Source: Oceanospirillaceae bacterium
GTDB taxonomy: Bacteria; Pseudomonadota; Gammaproteobacteria; Pseudomonadales; Balneatricaceae
Assembly: GCA_024686035.1 (NCBI GenBank)
Contig: JAIBDW010000004.1
Location: 1 to 52,732 of the forward strand
Reading direction: 5' to 3'
DNA: 52,732 bases
This document shows positions 8,970 to 20,146 of this stretch, piece after piece. Made by a program: the position numbers and the translations under genes. Position 1 is the stretch's first letter. Every line of letters begins with the position of its first letter. The notes below the pieces were generated by a model. The model was not told where the DNA came from. It worked only from the letters and a program-made list of their open reading frames with translations, and did not search any database.

Positions 8970-9848
8970 TTAAACATGCCTGCGAGTACGTTGGCGTTTT
9001 TGCTGACGATCAAAGCTCTCTTGCTCTTTAGGTAGGCGACGCTTAACTTTCTTTGGGCGCATACCCACAAACTGTGACAAAGCATTGATTTCTGGCTGTG
9101 GCATTTCCATCCACATCCCTGCTCTTAGTTGCGGCTGTAAAAAGACATTACCATAACGCACACGTTTTAAACGGTTGACTCTCAAACCTTGAGATTCCCA
9201 TAGACGCCGTACCTCACGATTACGTCCTTCCATGATCACCACGTGATACCAACGGTTAATGCCCTCACCACCAAATTCTTGGATGTCATTAAAACGGGCC
9301 ATGCCATCGTCCAACAACACCCCTTGGTGCATCGCATTGACCTGATCCATAGTCACATGGCCCATAACACGCACAGCGTACTCACGCTCAATGGTAGTAG
9401 ATGGATGCATCAAAGCGTTAGCCAACTCACCGTCTGTAGTAAACAGCAGTAGACCTGATGTATTAATATCTAATCGACCCACGGCAATCCAGCGCTCGCC
9501 CTTTAAGCGAGGTAGCTTATCAAATACAGTAGAGCGGTTTTCTGGATCCGAACGGGTGACAATCTCACCTTCAGGCTTATTATAAATAAGCACACGGCGT
9601 TCAATATTATTAGGGGAGACCACGTCAACCTGACGGCCATCCACAGAAATATGATCGCGCCAAGTGACTCGATCACCTAACTGGGCTTTTTCTTTGTTTA
9701 TCGTGACTCGTCCAGCAGCAATCCAACGCTCCATTTCACGACGTGAGCCTACACCTGCTCGGGCAAGTACTTTTTGAAGTTTTTCATCGCTGGCTTTTTC
9801 TTCAACGATCTCGGAAATTTCCCCAAGGGGGAGGTCTTGATCTGTCAT
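8970..9848 (-). CDS. rluB: RluB, 23S rRNA pseudouridine(2605) synthase
   Basis: RluB converts U2605 of 23S rRNA to pseudouridine. The 292-residue protein has an S4 RNA-binding domain at about 22-65 ('KLQKVLARAGVGSRREMERW'). The RsuA-family catalytic domain follows, with the aspartate (Asp127) in 'GRLDINTSGLLLFTTDGELA', and a basic tail ends it ('KRQRTRRHV'). The extended motif after the catalytic Asp favours RluB over RluE/F. It is last in the rnm-scpA-scpB-rluB operon, 42 bases after scpB, as in Pseudomonas. Confidence 0.93.
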   Translation of the reverse strand: MTDQDLPLGEISEIVEEKASDEKLQKVLARAGVGSRREMERWIAAGRVTINKEKAQLGDRVTWRDHISVDGRQVDVVSPNNIERRVLIYNKPEGEIVTRSDPENRSTVFDKLPRLKGERWIAVGRLDINTSGLLLFTTDGELANALMHPSTTIEREYAVRVMGHVTMDQVNAMHQGVLLDDGMARFNDIQEFGGEGINRWYHVVIMEGRNREVRRLWESQGLRVNRLKRVRYGNVFLQPQLRAGMWMEMPQPEINALSQFVGMRPKKVKRRLPKEQESFDRQQKRQRTRRHV

Positions 9849-9890
9849 GATAGTCCCATCAATACAGTTAATATGAATGATTATTATAGC

Positions 9891-10493
9891 TTAATGAACG
9901 GGTTCCGTCACGACTTCGATTTCTTGCTGCTGGGGGTTTTTCAACTTCGCTGGGGCCATAGTGGCTTCATCCCATGAAGCTAGTTCGTCAAGTGCTGGTA
10001 AATCATTGAGCTGCTTTAGGTTAAAGTGATCCAAAAAAGCTTTGGTAGTGGCAAAAAGTTCTGGTCGACCAGGCACCTCTTTGTGCCCAACACTGCGAAT
10101 CCATAATCGATCTATTAGGGTATGAATGATGGAGGAACTCACCCCTACTCCCCTTATCGACTCTATTTCACCGCGCGTAATCGGTTGTTGATAGGCAATA
10201 ATAGAGAGTGTTTCTAGTAATGCTTTAGAGTATTTTTGAGGCTTTTCTTGCCATAGCCGTGATACCCAAAGGGCATAGTTTTGACGCACCTGGAAGCGAA
10301 ATCCAGAGGCTACTTCAACAAGCTCAAAGCCTTTTCCATCATAGCTTTTTTGTAGTTCTTTTAAGGCCTGGCGAATCCGCTTATTGTCAACGCCGTCATG
10401 TTCATCAAAAACTTGGCCTAAACGCTCTACGCTCAAGGGTTGATCTGCAGCCAACAAGATGGCTTCAAGTACTGGAGAAAGCTGAGTAATCAT
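9891..10493 (-). CDS. scpB: ScpB, segregation and condensation protein B
   Basis: ScpB is the winged-helix (kite) subunit that dimerises and binds the ScpA linker in the Smc-ScpAB condensin. The 200 residues show the two winged-helix segments ('ETLSIIAYQQPITRGEIESI' in the second) and an acidic, low-complexity tail. Its start overlaps the scpA stop (ATGA), giving coupled translation. The partner smc gene is also in this window, about 5 kb away. Confidence 0.95.
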   Translation of the reverse strand: MITQLSPVLEAILLAADQPLSVERLGQVFDEHDGVDNKRIRQALKELQKSYDGKGFELVEVASGFRFQVRQNYALWVSRLWQEKPQKYSKALLETLSIIAYQQPITRGEIESIRGVGVSSSIIHTLIDRLWIRSVGHKEVPGRPELFATTKAFLDHFNLKQLNDLPALDELASWDEATMAPAKLKNPQQQEIEVVTEPVH

Positions 10494-11287
10494 ACATTCA
10501 TCTCCTGATTCGGTGAGTCATTCTTCCCACCTAAGCTTACATGAATCGGACCGTACTCTTGGGCCTGAATTAACTTAATCAACTTCTCTTTCACCAACTC
10601 CATTATCGCTAAAAAAGTGACGACAACCCCCATACGGCCCTCTGCAAAAGTAAATAAATCTTCAAACGCCATGAATTGATGTTCTTGAAGTTGAGCCATC
10701 AAACTAGACATCCGTTCCCGTGTAGAAAGCGTTTCTCTAGAAATGGTGTGGTGTTCATACATTTCACAGCGTTTTAACACTTGAGTGTAAGCTGATAATA
10801 GCTCTTCCATCTCTACTTCAGGTTGAGGGTGAGTTTTTTTAACATCAGGCATGATCATGTTGACGGGAAAAACATCTCGTTCCATTCGAGGTAATTGTGC
10901 CACTTCCTCTGACACTTTTTTAAATCGCTCATACTCTTGCAGTTGTTTTATTAACCTTACTCTTGGGTCTTCTTCGTCATCGTATATATTTTCAGTACGC
11001 GGAAGCAAGCTACGACTTTTTATTTCTGCAAGCGTTGCTGCCATCACTAAATACTCCCCTGCCAACTCAAACATATTGGCTTCCATTAATTCAATGTAAG
11101 CAATGTATTGGTAGGTGATGTGAGAAACATCAATACTGATTATATCTAAGTTATGTCGTCTAATTAAATATAATAATAAATCTAATGGGCCTTCAAAGGT
11201 CGTTTCTAAAATGACTTGAAGAGCATGAGGTGGAATATACAGATCTCTAGGGATATCATAAGCCTGACCTTCTACCTTTGCGTCCAT
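10490..11287 (-). CDS. scpA: ScpA, segregation and condensation protein A (kleisin)
   Basis: ScpA is the kleisin that bridges the heads of the Smc dimer. The 265-residue protein begins with the diagnostic kleisin N-terminus 'FEGPLDLLLYLIRRHNLDI'. A linker region follows, then a C-terminal winged helix ('VTFLAIMELVKEKLIKL'). It starts one base after the PHP gene and overlaps scpB, so it lies in the middle of a tight operon. Confidence 0.95.
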   Translation of the reverse strand: MDAKVEGQAYDIPRDLYIPPHALQVILETTFEGPLDLLLYLIRRHNLDIISIDVSHITYQYIAYIELMEANMFELAGEYLVMAATLAEIKSRSLLPRTENIYDDEEDPRVRLIKQLQEYERFKKVSEEVAQLPRMERDVFPVNMIMPDVKKTHPQPEVEMEELLSAYTQVLKRCEMYEHHTISRETLSTRERMSSLMAQLQEHQFMAFEDLFTFAEGRMGVVVTFLAIMELVKEKLIKLIQAQEYGPIHVSLGGKNDSPNQEMNV

Positions 11288-11288
11288 A

Positions 11289-12125
11289 TTAAAACAACTC
11301 CCACACAGGAATGCATGTTTTTGGTAGCTTTGGGTACTGACCTAACCTAACCCATTTATAATCGGGATTATGGAAATCGCTACCCACAGAAGCATGAAAA
11401 TTAAACTCATTACATATTGTTGCCATTGCTTCTGCTACTCCAGGCACCTGATTGCCAGCACATACTTCAATAGCTTGGCCACCTGCATCACAAAAATCTG
11501 CCATCAGTCTACGGCCTTTAGTACGGGTCATTTTATAACGGCTAGGGTGGGCCAGCACCGCCACGCCACCTGCTTCATTGATCCACTTTACTACTTGTTC
11601 TAAATCTGGCCAAATACTAGAGACATCCCCCACCTTTCCTGTACCTAAATACTTAGTGAAAGCTTGCGCAACTGAGGACACCATACCTTGCTCTACCATG
11701 TATTGTGCAATATGTGGGCGGCCAATTTGACTATCTCCTGCAAGCCGCATCGCTCCTTCAGTAATATCAGGAAAACCTCGATGCGTTAATTTTTTGGCGA
11801 TCGTTTTTACTCTTTGCAAACGTAATTGTGTTTGGTGGGCTACGACATTTTTAATCGCTACTGAATCAATATCAATATTTAATCCCACAATATGAATACC
11901 CATATTATTCCATTGACTAGAAATCTCTATACCCTTAATAATATTTATTTGATCTTCCTTATAACCACCATTCATTTGAGCTAGTTGGATGTGCGCATTA
12001 ACCGTATCATGATCTGTAATGGCAAGGTGAGTCACCCCTCTATCAATGGCTAAGTCAATTAACTGTGTCACCGAAAGGCTTCCGTCTGAGCATTTAGTAT
12101 GGGTGTGTAAATCGTATCTATTCAT
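11289..12125 (-). CDS. rnm: PHP-domain phosphoesterase, RNase AM (TrpH/YciV) type
   Basis: This 278-residue PHP-family metal-dependent phosphoesterase matches the YciV/TrpH group, now known in E. coli as the 5'-3' exoribonuclease RNase AM that trims rRNA 5' ends. Metal-binding motifs are in order: 'DLHTHTKCSDG', 'AITDHDT', 'GIEISSQ', 'LAHPSRY' and the C-terminal 'GSDFH'. It is the first gene of the scpAB-rluB operon, its usual place in gammaproteobacteria. The RNase role is by family, not visible directly. Confidence 0.88.
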   Translation of the reverse strand: MNRYDLHTHTKCSDGSLSVTQLIDLAIDRGVTHLAITDHDTVNAHIQLAQMNGGYKEDQINIIKGIEISSQWNNMGIHIVGLNIDIDSVAIKNVVAHQTQLRLQRVKTIAKKLTHRGFPDITEGAMRLAGDSQIGRPHIAQYMVEQGMVSSVAQAFTKYLGTGKVGDVSSIWPDLEQVVKWINEAGGVAVLAHPSRYKMTRTKGRRLMADFCDAGGQAIEVCAGNQVPGVAEAMATICNEFNFHASVGSDFHNPDYKWVRLGQYPKLPKTCIPVWELF

Positions 12126-12165
12126 GGGTATGTACTTGTGGATATATTTCGCTTTATTTGGTTCA

Positions 12166-12180
12166 GTTTCGTTTCGTTTC
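12166..12180 (+). repeat. (GTTTC)x3 microsatellite
   Basis: Three exact GTTTC units plus a degenerate GTTTT lie between the divergent rnm and H-NS-family genes. It is short and may be chance or a small slippage tract. Confidence 0.6.
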
Positions 12181-12213
12181 GTTTTATTTAAAATTAAATT
12201 AGGGTATATTATT

Positions 12214-12258
12214 TATAATAAATTAACATTTGATGTTTTAAAAAACATGTCTATTGTT
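12214..12258 (+). promoter_or_regulatory. AT-rich promoter region of the H-NS-family gene
   Basis: The 130 bases before the H-NS-family gene are strongly AT-rich, with a TATAAT at 12214-12219. A second possible pair is TTGATG (12230) / TATTGT (12252) with a 16-base spacer. I cannot choose between them. The AT richness would suit autoregulation by an H-NS-type protein. Confidence 0.3.
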
Positions 12259-12314
12259 TATTAACTTTGTAACTAAAAAATCCATCGTGGCGTTAGTACA
12301 CCTTTAAAGGAGAA

Positions 12315-12716
12315 ATGATGAACGACTTTTTGACCATTATTGGTAATAAAAAAAGATTTCGAGCGGCTTGTAAAGGGTTGAGTGTGAAACAATTAACCCT
12401 CATAGCAAACCACTTATCTGAATTTATTGAAAAACAATCTCAAGACGAAGAGGCACTTGCTCAAATAACTGCCAAAAAGAAAGCGGAAAAAGAGGCCATT
12501 CTTAACGCCATTGCTGATGCTGGATTAACGCCTGCTGATTTCTTCTCAAGTGAACCGTCTAACAAAGAAAAGAAACCTCGTAAACCCGTTGCACCTAAGT
12601 ATCGCATAACTGATGCACAAGAAATACAGCACGAATGGTCTGGTCGAGGGCGCACACCTAAGGTATTTGAGCGCTATTTCAATAACGGTGGCAGCAAAGA
12701 TAACTGTCGCATATAG
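12315..12716 (+). CDS. H-NS-family nucleoid-associated protein
   Basis: This is a 133-residue xenogeneic-silencer-type DNA-binding protein. The N-terminal 70 residues are helical, charged and coiled-coil-like ('EALAQITAKKKAEKEAILNA'), as needed for oligomerisation. A Lys/Pro-rich linker follows. The C-terminal domain holds the H-NS signature 'WSGRGRTPKVFERYF', which inserts in AT-rich minor grooves. A good ribosome site AAAGGAGAA immediately precedes the ATG. It stands alone between divergent rnm and the convergent ligA. I leave the symbol empty because several H-NS paralogue types share this motif. Confidence 0.85.
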   Translation: MMNDFLTIIGNKKRFRAACKGLSVKQLTLIANHLSEFIEKQSQDEEALAQITAKKKAEKEAILNAIADAGLTPADFFSSEPSNKEKKPRKPVAPKYRITDAQEIQHEWSGRGRTPKVFERYFNNGGSKDNCRI

Positions 12717-12956
12717 CAGCAATGTGTAAGTAAATAGTTTAACAAACCTTCAGTGAAGGCATGATGACCTAGATATAACCGAGCAGGCAAAGCAGCAAGG
12801 TTTTGCTCCCAATTCAATGCATAACCAACTAACATAAGCACTTGTGATTAAGCGATGCCATTGGCAAGATGGCTCTATGCATCTGTGTTTCTAGTGCCTG
12901 CCAGGCGCTCGCTTTTTCACTGTCATGGTGTTCTATTTATTTTTACAGCTTAAATG

Positions 12957-15065
<2,109 letters not shown>

Positions 15066-16418
15066 TTAAAGCTGTGCACGGCGAGTCATGTGACGTCGTT
15101 CAAATTCACGAATTTGTTGGCGACAATGCTCAATAGTTTGCGGGCGCATTACACTGCGTTGTTCGTCAAGTACGTCACCACCAAGATTGCTGGCTAAACA
15201 TTGGGCCGTTTCAAGCATATAGTCAAAGGCTTGCATATTGTTTTGAGCCGTTGGTAACGTTAAAAAAAACACAACACCTGGTGTGTGCAGCTGGTCCATT
15301 TGTGCTAAGTCAAAAGTTCCAGGTTCCATCATATTGGCCATGCTAAATTGAGTTTTTCCAAGTCGCAGACCGTCTTCGAAACGATGGAATATGTTCATTT
15401 CCCCATGCACCATCCCACAAGCTTCCAACAACTCAAGTAACTGAGGACCATAAAATCCTTGACTGTGGTTAGCAGTAACAAAGACGCTGATCACTTGTTC
15501 AACCACTTGAGTTTGCTTAGCTTGCTCACGCTTTAATACAAGATCGCTCGCCTCTTTTGCCGCGATACGTTTGCGATTAAGTAGGTTTTTACCAAAGCTC
15601 AAAGAGGTGACTTTGGCAATCCTTGTAGAGAGACTTTCATCTTGATGCGGTGCCGCTACATTTTCGTCATTCAAAGCCAAGTCTTCGATACCTGTATCAC
15701 TAAACAGGATGTCGTCACTGGTTTCAACTAGGCTGTGTGGCGCTTGATCTTTCACGGCCGCCAAAGAAGCGAGGTCTTGCGACGCAAATAAATCACTTTG
15801 CACCATAATGTTCGTTTCTACCCATTCATGGACAGGTCGAGTAGGATCAAAATCCATTGCGGGGGTAATATGCCCTGAGGCAAGGCTTGTGTCTAAACCT
15901 GAATCATCAACTTCAGCAACAAAAGCAACCTCTTCATCTAGATTCACTGGTGAAGCATCAAGCGCAAACATTGGTTCATCTAAGTCGTTGTCTTCTATAG
16001 AGATATTATCCTGCTCTACCAAACAAACAGACGCATCAGTATGGGGATTTTCTATGACCTTTGAAGGATCTAGTGTGTCACTTGAAACTTCCGGTGTTTC
16101 ATCTAGTAACACCACCTGCTCTTCTATTGACTCCACTAGGTCAGGCTGCACGTCTAAGGCTAGCTCATCTATTAAGGTTTCAGTCTCTAACTGTTCATCA
16201 ACTCGGGTTTGAGACTCTAAAGTTTCTTGCAAAGAAATAGTGCGAGCGCCGCCATTAGGCAGTTCGCTAGAAAAGTCTTCTTCAGGTAAGCCACATAAGG
16301 TTTCGTCTATATCTATGCTTAAAGCGGCATGGTTGGCAAACATACGTCGCACACCATCTAACACTATTGCAGTGGCCGTTAAACTTCCAAACACTAATAA
16401 CCATGTTGTTAACGTCAT
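15066..16418 (-). CDS. zipA: ZipA, FtsZ-anchoring cell division protein
   Basis: ZipA tethers FtsZ filaments to the inner membrane at the division site. The 450-residue protein has an N-terminal membrane anchor ('TTWLLVFGSLTATAIVLDGV'). A very long acidic linker of about 270 residues follows (many Asp/Glu/Ser), then a basic patch and the C-terminal FtsZ-binding domain at about 310-440 ('GFYGPQLLELLEACGM', 'HRFEDG', 'FFLTLP'). The usual Pro/Gln-rich linker is replaced by an acidic one, and the protein is longer than E. coli ZipA (328). It sits between smc and ligA. Confidence 0.93.
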   Translation of the reverse strand: MTLTTWLLVFGSLTATAIVLDGVRRMFANHAALSIDIDETLCGLPEEDFSSELPNGGARTISLQETLESQTRVDEQLETETLIDELALDVQPDLVESIEEQVVLLDETPEVSSDTLDPSKVIENPHTDASVCLVEQDNISIEDNDLDEPMFALDASPVNLDEEVAFVAEVDDSGLDTSLASGHITPAMDFDPTRPVHEWVETNIMVQSDLFASQDLASLAAVKDQAPHSLVETSDDILFSDTGIEDLALNDENVAAPHQDESLSTRIAKVTSLSFGKNLLNRKRIAAKEASDLVLKREQAKQTQVVEQVISVFVTANHSQGFYGPQLLELLEACGMVHGEMNIFHRFEDGLRLGKTQFSMANMMEPGTFDLAQMDQLHTPGVVFFLTLPTAQNNMQAFDYMLETAQCLASNLGGDVLDEQRSVMRPQTIEHCRQQIREFERRHMTRRAQL

Positions 16419-16583
16419 AAGATGATCGATCTTTTAGAATTTGTGTGGCAAAAAACTAGATATTAGTTGGATACTATACCTCTAATATAATATATATAAA
16501 ACCTTTAGGCGTTGTTTTTATGAGCTTATTAGACGATGTTTCAATAAAATACAATAAATATGAAAATAACCAACCATTGATTA

Positions 16584-19500
16584 TTAAATGGCCAGGCGCT
16601 GCTCTGTCATATTAATAGCTTGGGCAATATCAACAGTAACAAGCCTAGATACGCCAGCTTCTTGCATAGTGACACCTAATAACTGCGTTGCCATTTCCAT
16701 TGCAATTTTATTATGACTAATGTAAATGAACTGCACCTGGGATGACATCTCTTTTACCAGTTTTGCATAACGCTCTACGTTGGCATCATCAAGCGGCGCA
16801 TCTACTTCATCCAGCATACAAAAAGGCGAAGGATTAAGCTGGAAGATGGAAAATACCAAGGCAATGGCCGTTAAGGCTTTTTCTCCACCTGACAAAAGAT
16901 GAATACTACTATTTCTTTTGCCTGGAGGCTGAGCCATTATTGTGACACCTGTGGCCAACATGTCGTCATCTGTTAGCTCTAAGGATGCGCGACCACCACC
17001 AAATACTTTTGGGAATAAGTGGTTTAAATGCTCATTGACTGTATCAAATGTTTTCTTAAATCTAGCCTTAGTTTCTTTATCAATTTTTGCAATAGCATGC
17101 TCTAAACTCTCTAACGCTTCAATGAGTTCATCGTGTTGTTGATCAAGAAATACTTTTCGCTCTTGCTGTGTTTTATACTCTTCTATTGCGACTAAGTTAA
17201 TTGCCCCTAAACGCTTGATACGATTTTGACATTGTTCTAATAAATGACTTAATTCTTGTGTGTTAATATGTTCAGGCAGAGTTTGTGCAAACTTTTCGAC
17301 CCGAACATTTTCCGCCAACATGGTTTGTTTAATGTGATCTGCATTCACTTCTAGCTCACGCTCTATCAAACGCTGTTCTTGCAAACGTGAATCAGTGGTT
17401 TGAATCTCATGTTCTTGTTTGAGCTGCTGTTGCTCCAGCTGCCTGGTTAGCTGCTCCAATTGATTCATGGTGTGGCGCTTAGCCTCCATCCCAGCCTCAA
17501 CATCCAACCTTAAGGCTAGAGCTTCTTCAAGTTGATCTGCAAGGAGTTCATCGATACTCTCATTAGTATCTTCACTGGTTGCACCGCTGGCTGCCAACTG
17601 CGCTTGTTTCTCACTCCACTGTGCCCGCTGCTCTTGCATTCGTTCAACTGACCTACCCAAACTATGCCGCTGAGCAGATACACTGCTCATTTTAGTTTGA
17701 AATTCAACAACCTGTTGTTGCTTATGACTAAGCTCTAATCGAGCTTGGCCTAATTTTACTTCTAGTGCTTCTTTTTCAAGGTCCAATACAGGCATGTCTA
17801 ATTGTACATTTTCAAGCATCATTTGGTGTTCACTGAGCTCTTCGTGCAATAATGCCATCTCTTGAACTAATTGATCACGCCTTTTGTTTTGCTCTTTTAC
17901 GCGCTGCTGCAGGCCTTCTTGCTGCTCCAAGAATTGCTGGCTTTGCTGCTGCAATAGTGCCAATTTTTGCTGTTGCTGCAGCAGGTCAGTTTGGCCAAGC
18001 TGCCATTTATGGCGCATTTGACTTAAAGACTGCTCAAATTTGATCGCTTCTTCACGCACAAAAGCTAGTTTTTTTTGTGTCTTTTTTTGCAATTCAAGGG
18101 ATGATCGTTGCCTTGCCGACAAAATATCAACTTGCTGCTTACGCCCTAACACCCCAGTTGAGCTATCTTCTCTTGGAGGCGTGCGAATCCATCCATGGCC
18201 CATCCATAAGCCACTGGGTAAAATGACACTGGAATAAGTGGGTAAGTGCGCTAATATTTTTTTAGCTTCAAGCTCATTCGGCGCTAAATATATGTGCTCT
18301 AACAATCCCCTTAGCTCAACAGGCGCATCTAGCTTTCCAAGCTTATCAAGTATGACAGGGATGCCTTTGTTTACCTTTGCAAACACTTGAGAGCCTGCAG
18401 GCACGAGCAATGCCAGACCTCTCACATCAAACAATTCACTCAGCTTTGAATCGGCTGATACCGGTATTAAATAACTCCCTAACCAACCTTGTAACACATG
18501 CTCTACAGCAGCCTCCCACCCAGACTCCACCGTCATTGTGTCGATGAGCCTGGCACACTCATGTGTGTGCCATTTTGCTGGCAATAATACCGCCTCTTGT
18601 TCTGCTTCTAAGAGCAGCAGCTGCAAAGATGAAATTTGGCCAGATAAAACACCTAACTCTTGCACTTGAACATCTAAGTCCTTTTGGTGCTCACGTTCTT
18701 GCTGTCTTGATCGTTGTAATGCACTTTCTTGGGTTAATATTTGCTCATTCAAGTTTTGCTGTTGTTGGTTTTGGTAATCAATTTTTTCACCTAAAAGCGC
18801 ACCATTTTCACCGCTTGGCTGATGCAGGCCTTGCAGTTGCATCAAACATTTTTCATGGTCTTGGCGGGCTTGCTCATGTTGCTGTTGCTTAAGCTTGAGC
18901 CCCGTATTGGCCACTTCTATAGCGCCCCTAAAGCGCCCATTTTCTTCACTTTTTTGCTGCCATAAAACCTGCCCATGCTGCTGGTTTTCATGACTATCGT
19001 GTAAATTTTGCTCGGCTTCTAGTCTCTGCTCTAAGGCCAGCTCAACATCTAAAACCAATTGTTGGTGCTGCTGCGTTAGGTACTCTAATTCTTTGTTGTC
19101 CGTAGCGTAAGCTTCGTCTATACGTCCAAGTTGAGCAGTGGCTTCTGACATATCTTCAAGCCAACGCTTTTGTTGCATTTTATTGTGCTCTATAGATTGC
19201 TCTATACGCGCAATTTTGGCACCCAGACTATAGAATTCACCCTGCTGCTGCGTGAAACTTTCGTTCAGCACAGCCAAGTCATCCTTTTGCACATCTATTT
19301 GTGAAAAACGCACATCTTGTTCGCTGCGCTGTAAAATAATTTGATCTTCCAGGGCTTTAATTATGGCACTTTGAGCGCCAAGCTTTTGGCTTAATTCACG
19401 CCACTGGACAGTTGCAAGCTGAGATTTAAACTGGCGCTCACTCTGTTTAAGTTGGGTATATTTTTCTGCTGACTCAGCTTGCTGTTTGAGGGTATCTAAT

Positions 19501-20111
19501 TGCCTACTTAACTCATCAGTAATATCCTGCAGGCGGGCTAAGTTTTCACGGGTGCGACTAATTCGGTTAGACGTATCTCGTCTTCTTTCTTTATAGCGAG
19601 AAATACCTGCAGCTTCTTCTATATATACACGCAGCTCTTCAGGGCGCGATTCAATTAAGCGCGAGATGGTGCCTTGTTCAATAATGGAATAACTACGCGG
19701 CCCTAAGCCCGTGCCCAAGAATAAGTCTGTGACATCCCTTCGGCGACACTTTTGACCATTCAAAAAGTAGGTGGATTGACCTTCACGAGTGACCTTGCGA
19801 CGAATAGAGACTTCATTATAGCTAGCAAATTCACCTGCTAAAGTTCTGTCTTGATTGTCAAATATGAGTTCAACAGTTGATTGGCCCACGGGGTTACGGC
19901 TGGTGGATCCGTTAAAAATAACATCTGTGGCGTTTTCGCCACGCAGGTTTTTAGCAGAACTTTCACCCATCACCCAGCGCACTGCATCAATGATATTAGA
20001 TTTTCCACAGCCGTTGGGGCCAACTACAGCACATAAATTGCCTGGTAAGTTGACTTTAGTTGGATCAACGAATGATTTAAAACCAGCTAACTTGATGCTC
20101 TTTAGGCGCAT
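16584..20111 (-). CDS. smc: Smc, chromosome condensin ATPase
   Basis: Smc is the long coiled-coil ATPase of the Smc-ScpAB condensin. The 1175 residues are a normal length. The N-terminal head has Walker A 'GPNGCGKSN' (31-39). Two Gln/Glu-rich coiled coils flank a central hinge at about 510-640. The C-terminal head carries signature 'LSGGEKALTAIAL' and Walker B 'FCMLDEVDAPLDD'. Unlike enterobacteria and vibrios, this organism uses Smc, not MukB, consistent with scpAB upstream. The gene is followed by zipA after about 165 AT-rich bases, and ccmI follows 35 bases upstream on the same strand. Confidence 0.97.
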   Translation of the reverse strand: MRLKSIKLAGFKSFVDPTKVNLPGNLCAVVGPNGCGKSNIIDAVRWVMGESSAKNLRGENATDVIFNGSTSRNPVGQSTVELIFDNQDRTLAGEFASYNEVSIRRKVTREGQSTYFLNGQKCRRRDVTDLFLGTGLGPRSYSIIEQGTISRLIESRPEELRVYIEEAAGISRYKERRRDTSNRISRTRENLARLQDITDELSRQLDTLKQQAESAEKYTQLKQSERQFKSQLATVQWRELSQKLGAQSAIIKALEDQIILQRSEQDVRFSQIDVQKDDLAVLNESFTQQQGEFYSLGAKIARIEQSIEHNKMQQKRWLEDMSEATAQLGRIDEAYATDNKELEYLTQQHQQLVLDVELALEQRLEAEQNLHDSHENQQHGQVLWQQKSEENGRFRGAIEVANTGLKLKQQQHEQARQDHEKCLMQLQGLHQPSGENGALLGEKIDYQNQQQQNLNEQILTQESALQRSRQQEREHQKDLDVQVQELGVLSGQISSLQLLLLEAEQEAVLLPAKWHTHECARLIDTMTVESGWEAAVEHVLQGWLGSYLIPVSADSKLSELFDVRGLALLVPAGSQVFAKVNKGIPVILDKLGKLDAPVELRGLLEHIYLAPNELEAKKILAHLPTYSSVILPSGLWMGHGWIRTPPREDSSTGVLGRKQQVDILSARQRSSLELQKKTQKKLAFVREEAIKFEQSLSQMRHKWQLGQTDLLQQQQKLALLQQQSQQFLEQQEGLQQRVKEQNKRRDQLVQEMALLHEELSEHQMMLENVQLDMPVLDLEKEALEVKLGQARLELSHKQQQVVEFQTKMSSVSAQRHSLGRSVERMQEQRAQWSEKQAQLAASGATSEDTNESIDELLADQLEEALALRLDVEAGMEAKRHTMNQLEQLTRQLEQQQLKQEHEIQTTDSRLQEQRLIERELEVNADHIKQTMLAENVRVEKFAQTLPEHINTQELSHLLEQCQNRIKRLGAINLVAIEEYKTQQERKVFLDQQHDELIEALESLEHAIAKIDKETKARFKKTFDTVNEHLNHLFPKVFGGGRASLELTDDDMLATGVTIMAQPPGKRNSSIHLLSGGEKALTAIALVFSIFQLNPSPFCMLDEVDAPLDDANVERYAKLVKEMSSQVQFIYISHNKIAMEMATQLLGVTMQEAGVSRLVTVDIAQAINMTEQRLAI

Positions 20112-20146
20112 CCATAAACTCTATTATAATTATTGCTTGATGTAGG

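Noticed and set aside
12717-12956. Gap after the H-NS-family gene searched for tRNA, sRNA or terminator
   Set aside because: Only 5-bp stems such as CCTTC/GAAGG are present, with no T-run and no cloverleaf; nothing supportable.
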